From: Deltaproteobacteria bacterium
Lineage (GTDB): Bacteria > Desulfobacterota > Desulfobulbia > Desulfobulbales > Desulfocapsaceae
Assembly (NCBI GenBank): GCA_021779275.1
Contig: JAJYAX010000090.1
Span: forward strand, 1 to 6,442
Reading direction: 5' to 3'
Length of the DNA stretch: 6,442 nt
Below are positions 5,238-6,442 of the stretch, piece by piece (within the stretch, counting starts at the first letter, position 1; each line of letters begins with the position of its first letter). The position numbers were made by a program, and so were the translations under genes. Under the pieces are notes generated by a model. That model was given only the letters and a program-made list of their open reading frames with translations, was not told the origin of the DNA and ran no database searches.

Positions 5238-6442
5238 ATGCCTCAGGACGCTGACATCCGCCACTGGCAGAGACCACCGGTCTTCTTGCCGACCAGTGAA
5301 CAGAAGAGACTCGCGAAAAGATTCAACGTCAGTCCTTTAATCATTCATCTGCTGAAGCTCCGGAATATCTCAGAAGCTGATGAAATTGATGGATTCCTCC
5401 ATCCAAGCCTTGCCGCTCTTCCTTCTCCTTCGACAATGAAAGACATGGAGAGGGCGGTCGCGCTTGTCCTGGCGACAATTAAGGCCCGCGGCGAGATAGT
5501 TATCTGGGGCGATTATGACGTAGATGGAATAACCTCTACCTGCTTACTCGTAAAATTTTTCAAGAAAATCGGTATACAAACCAGCTGGAAGATACCTGAT
5601 CGTTTTTCTGAAGGATATGGACTGAACAGAAGAGGAATTGAAGACATCAGTTCCCGGATACAATCCGACAGTCCTCTCCTGATCACCGTCGATTGCGGCA
5701 TTTCAAATCATGCAGAGATTCGCCGGGCAAAAGAGCTGGGTTTCAATGTCATTGTCACCGATCATCACGAACCTCCTGAAGATCCGGTCCAGGCCGACGC
5801 CATTTTAGATACAAAACAGGAAGGCTGCACGTTCATCTCTAAAGATCTTGCCGGGGTGGGCACAGCGTTTTATCTGGCGGCAGGTATACGGTCCCAATTA
5901 CAATCCGAAGATTATTTCAGGAACGGGAAAGAGATTCCAAACTTAAAGCTTTTTCTCGATTTTGTCGCTATAGGCTCGATTGCAGATATGGTTCCGCTTT
6001 CTGGGGTTAACAGGATTTTGATCAAAGCAGGGTTTGAAGTACTCTCTGCACCCCTGAATGTAGGGATATCCGCCTTGCTGCGGTCAAGCGATATTAGCGC
6101 AGGCGCAATCACATCCGACGATATTGCATTTCAGGTCGCCCCTAAGATTAATGCGGCCGGGCGAATGGGAAAAGTAGATATGGCCATGGATCTCCTGCTG
6201 TGCGACGATGTCAATACGGCATGTCAACTTGCCGATAGACTGACCAAACTCAATGTGAAGCGCAAAAAGATATGCAAGGACATCCTTGAAACAACATTAG
6301 ATATATATCCCAGTATATTGATATTCAATAATAATTGCATCGTACTTTCCGGGGATTTCCATCAGGGAGTAATCGGCATAGTCGCGTCCCAACTGGTAAA
6401 CAGATACGACCTCCCCGTCATTCTTTTTGCTCATGACACCTC
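5238..6442 (+). CDS. recJ: Single-stranded-DNA-specific exonuclease RecJ (N-terminal part, runs off the window)
   Basis: An ATG at 5238 opens 401 codons without a stop to the window edge, about 70 percent of the usual length of roughly 570. RecJ degrades single-stranded DNA 5' to 3' in recombination and repair. The DHH phosphoesterase motifs that hold the two metal ions are present: GDYDVDGITS (91-100), TVDCGIS (150-156), TDHHEPP (174-180) and GSIADMVPL (246-254). The RecJ-specific APKINAAGRM (301-310) follows, and the DHHA1 domain begins at FHQGVIGIVASQL (374-386). The N-terminal extension of about 85 residues before the first motif (WQRPPVFLPTSEQKRLAKRF and so on) is typical of RecJ and separates it from short NrnA-type phosphodiesterases. 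The 38-base gap after miaA contains no terminator, so it probably belongs to the same operon. The ribosome site is weak (AAGAG at 5231-5235). The C-terminal OB-fold region is outside the window. Confidence 0.96.
   Translation, partial: MPQDADIRHWQRPPVFLPTSEQKRLAKRFNVSPLIIHLLKLRNISEADEIDGFLHPSLAALPSPSTMKDMERAVALVLATIKARGEIVIWGDYDVDGITSTCLLVKFFKKIGIQTSWKIPDRFSEGYGLNRRGIEDISSRIQSDSPLLITVDCGISNHAEIRRAKELGFNVIVTDHHEPPEDPVQADAILDTKQEGCTFISKDLAGVGTAFYLAAGIRSQLQSEDYFRNGKEIPNLKLFLDFVAIGSIADMVPLSGVNRILIKAGFEVLSAPLNVGISALLRSSDISAGAITSDDIAFQVAPKINAAGRMGKVDMAMDLLLCDDVNTACQLADRLTKLNVKRKKICKDILETTLDIYPSILIFNNNCIVLSGDFHQGVIGIVASQLVNRYDLPVILFAHDT

Overview
The window looks like an ordinary, chromosomally conserved bacterial segment of housekeeping genes. 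It has tight gene packing, mostly ATG starts with a mix of strong and weak Shine-Dalgarno sites, and no transposases, phage genes, CRISPR repeats or RNA genes that I can see. Moderate base composition, an alpha/beta-type aspartokinase and a radical SAM protein of the type found in anaerobes fit a Gram-negative anaerobe. A Syntrophus-like or other Desulfobacterota member is my guess from general familiarity, not a search result.

Left arm (minus strand, reading right to left): trmL (tRNA wobble 2'-O-methyltransferase, 1818-2297), then serC (phosphoserine aminotransferase, 620-1705), then the N-terminal 177 codons of a radical SAM protein of unassigned function (1-532, running off the window). 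The gap between trmL and serC holds two overlapping inverted repeats whose hairpins would be mutually exclusive.

Centre (2298-2517): a 220-base divergent intergenic region with a plausible sigma-70-type promoter towards trmL and only a weak candidate towards lysC.

Right arm (plus strand): lysC (aspartate kinase, 2518-3780), a short membrane-anchored helix-hairpin-helix protein of ComEA type (3789-4247), miaA (tRNA dimethylallyltransferase, 4252-5199) and recJ (single-strand DNA exonuclease, from 5238 and running off the right end). Gaps of 8, 4 and 38 bases suggest one operon. lysC contains a very well-formed internal ribosome site and in-frame ATG at codon 247, matching the arrangement that makes the separate beta subunit in Bacillus and Corynebacterium aspartokinases.

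Functionally the window mixes amino-acid synthesis (serine; the aspartate family), tRNA anticodon-loop modification (TrmL at position 34, MiaA at position 37) and DNA handling (HhH protein, RecJ). I found no convincing previously undescribed system. The points most worth checking are the internal lysC start, the odd miaA start next to a C6 tract, the CX4CX2C cluster motif of the radical SAM protein, and the competing hairpins downstream of trmL.
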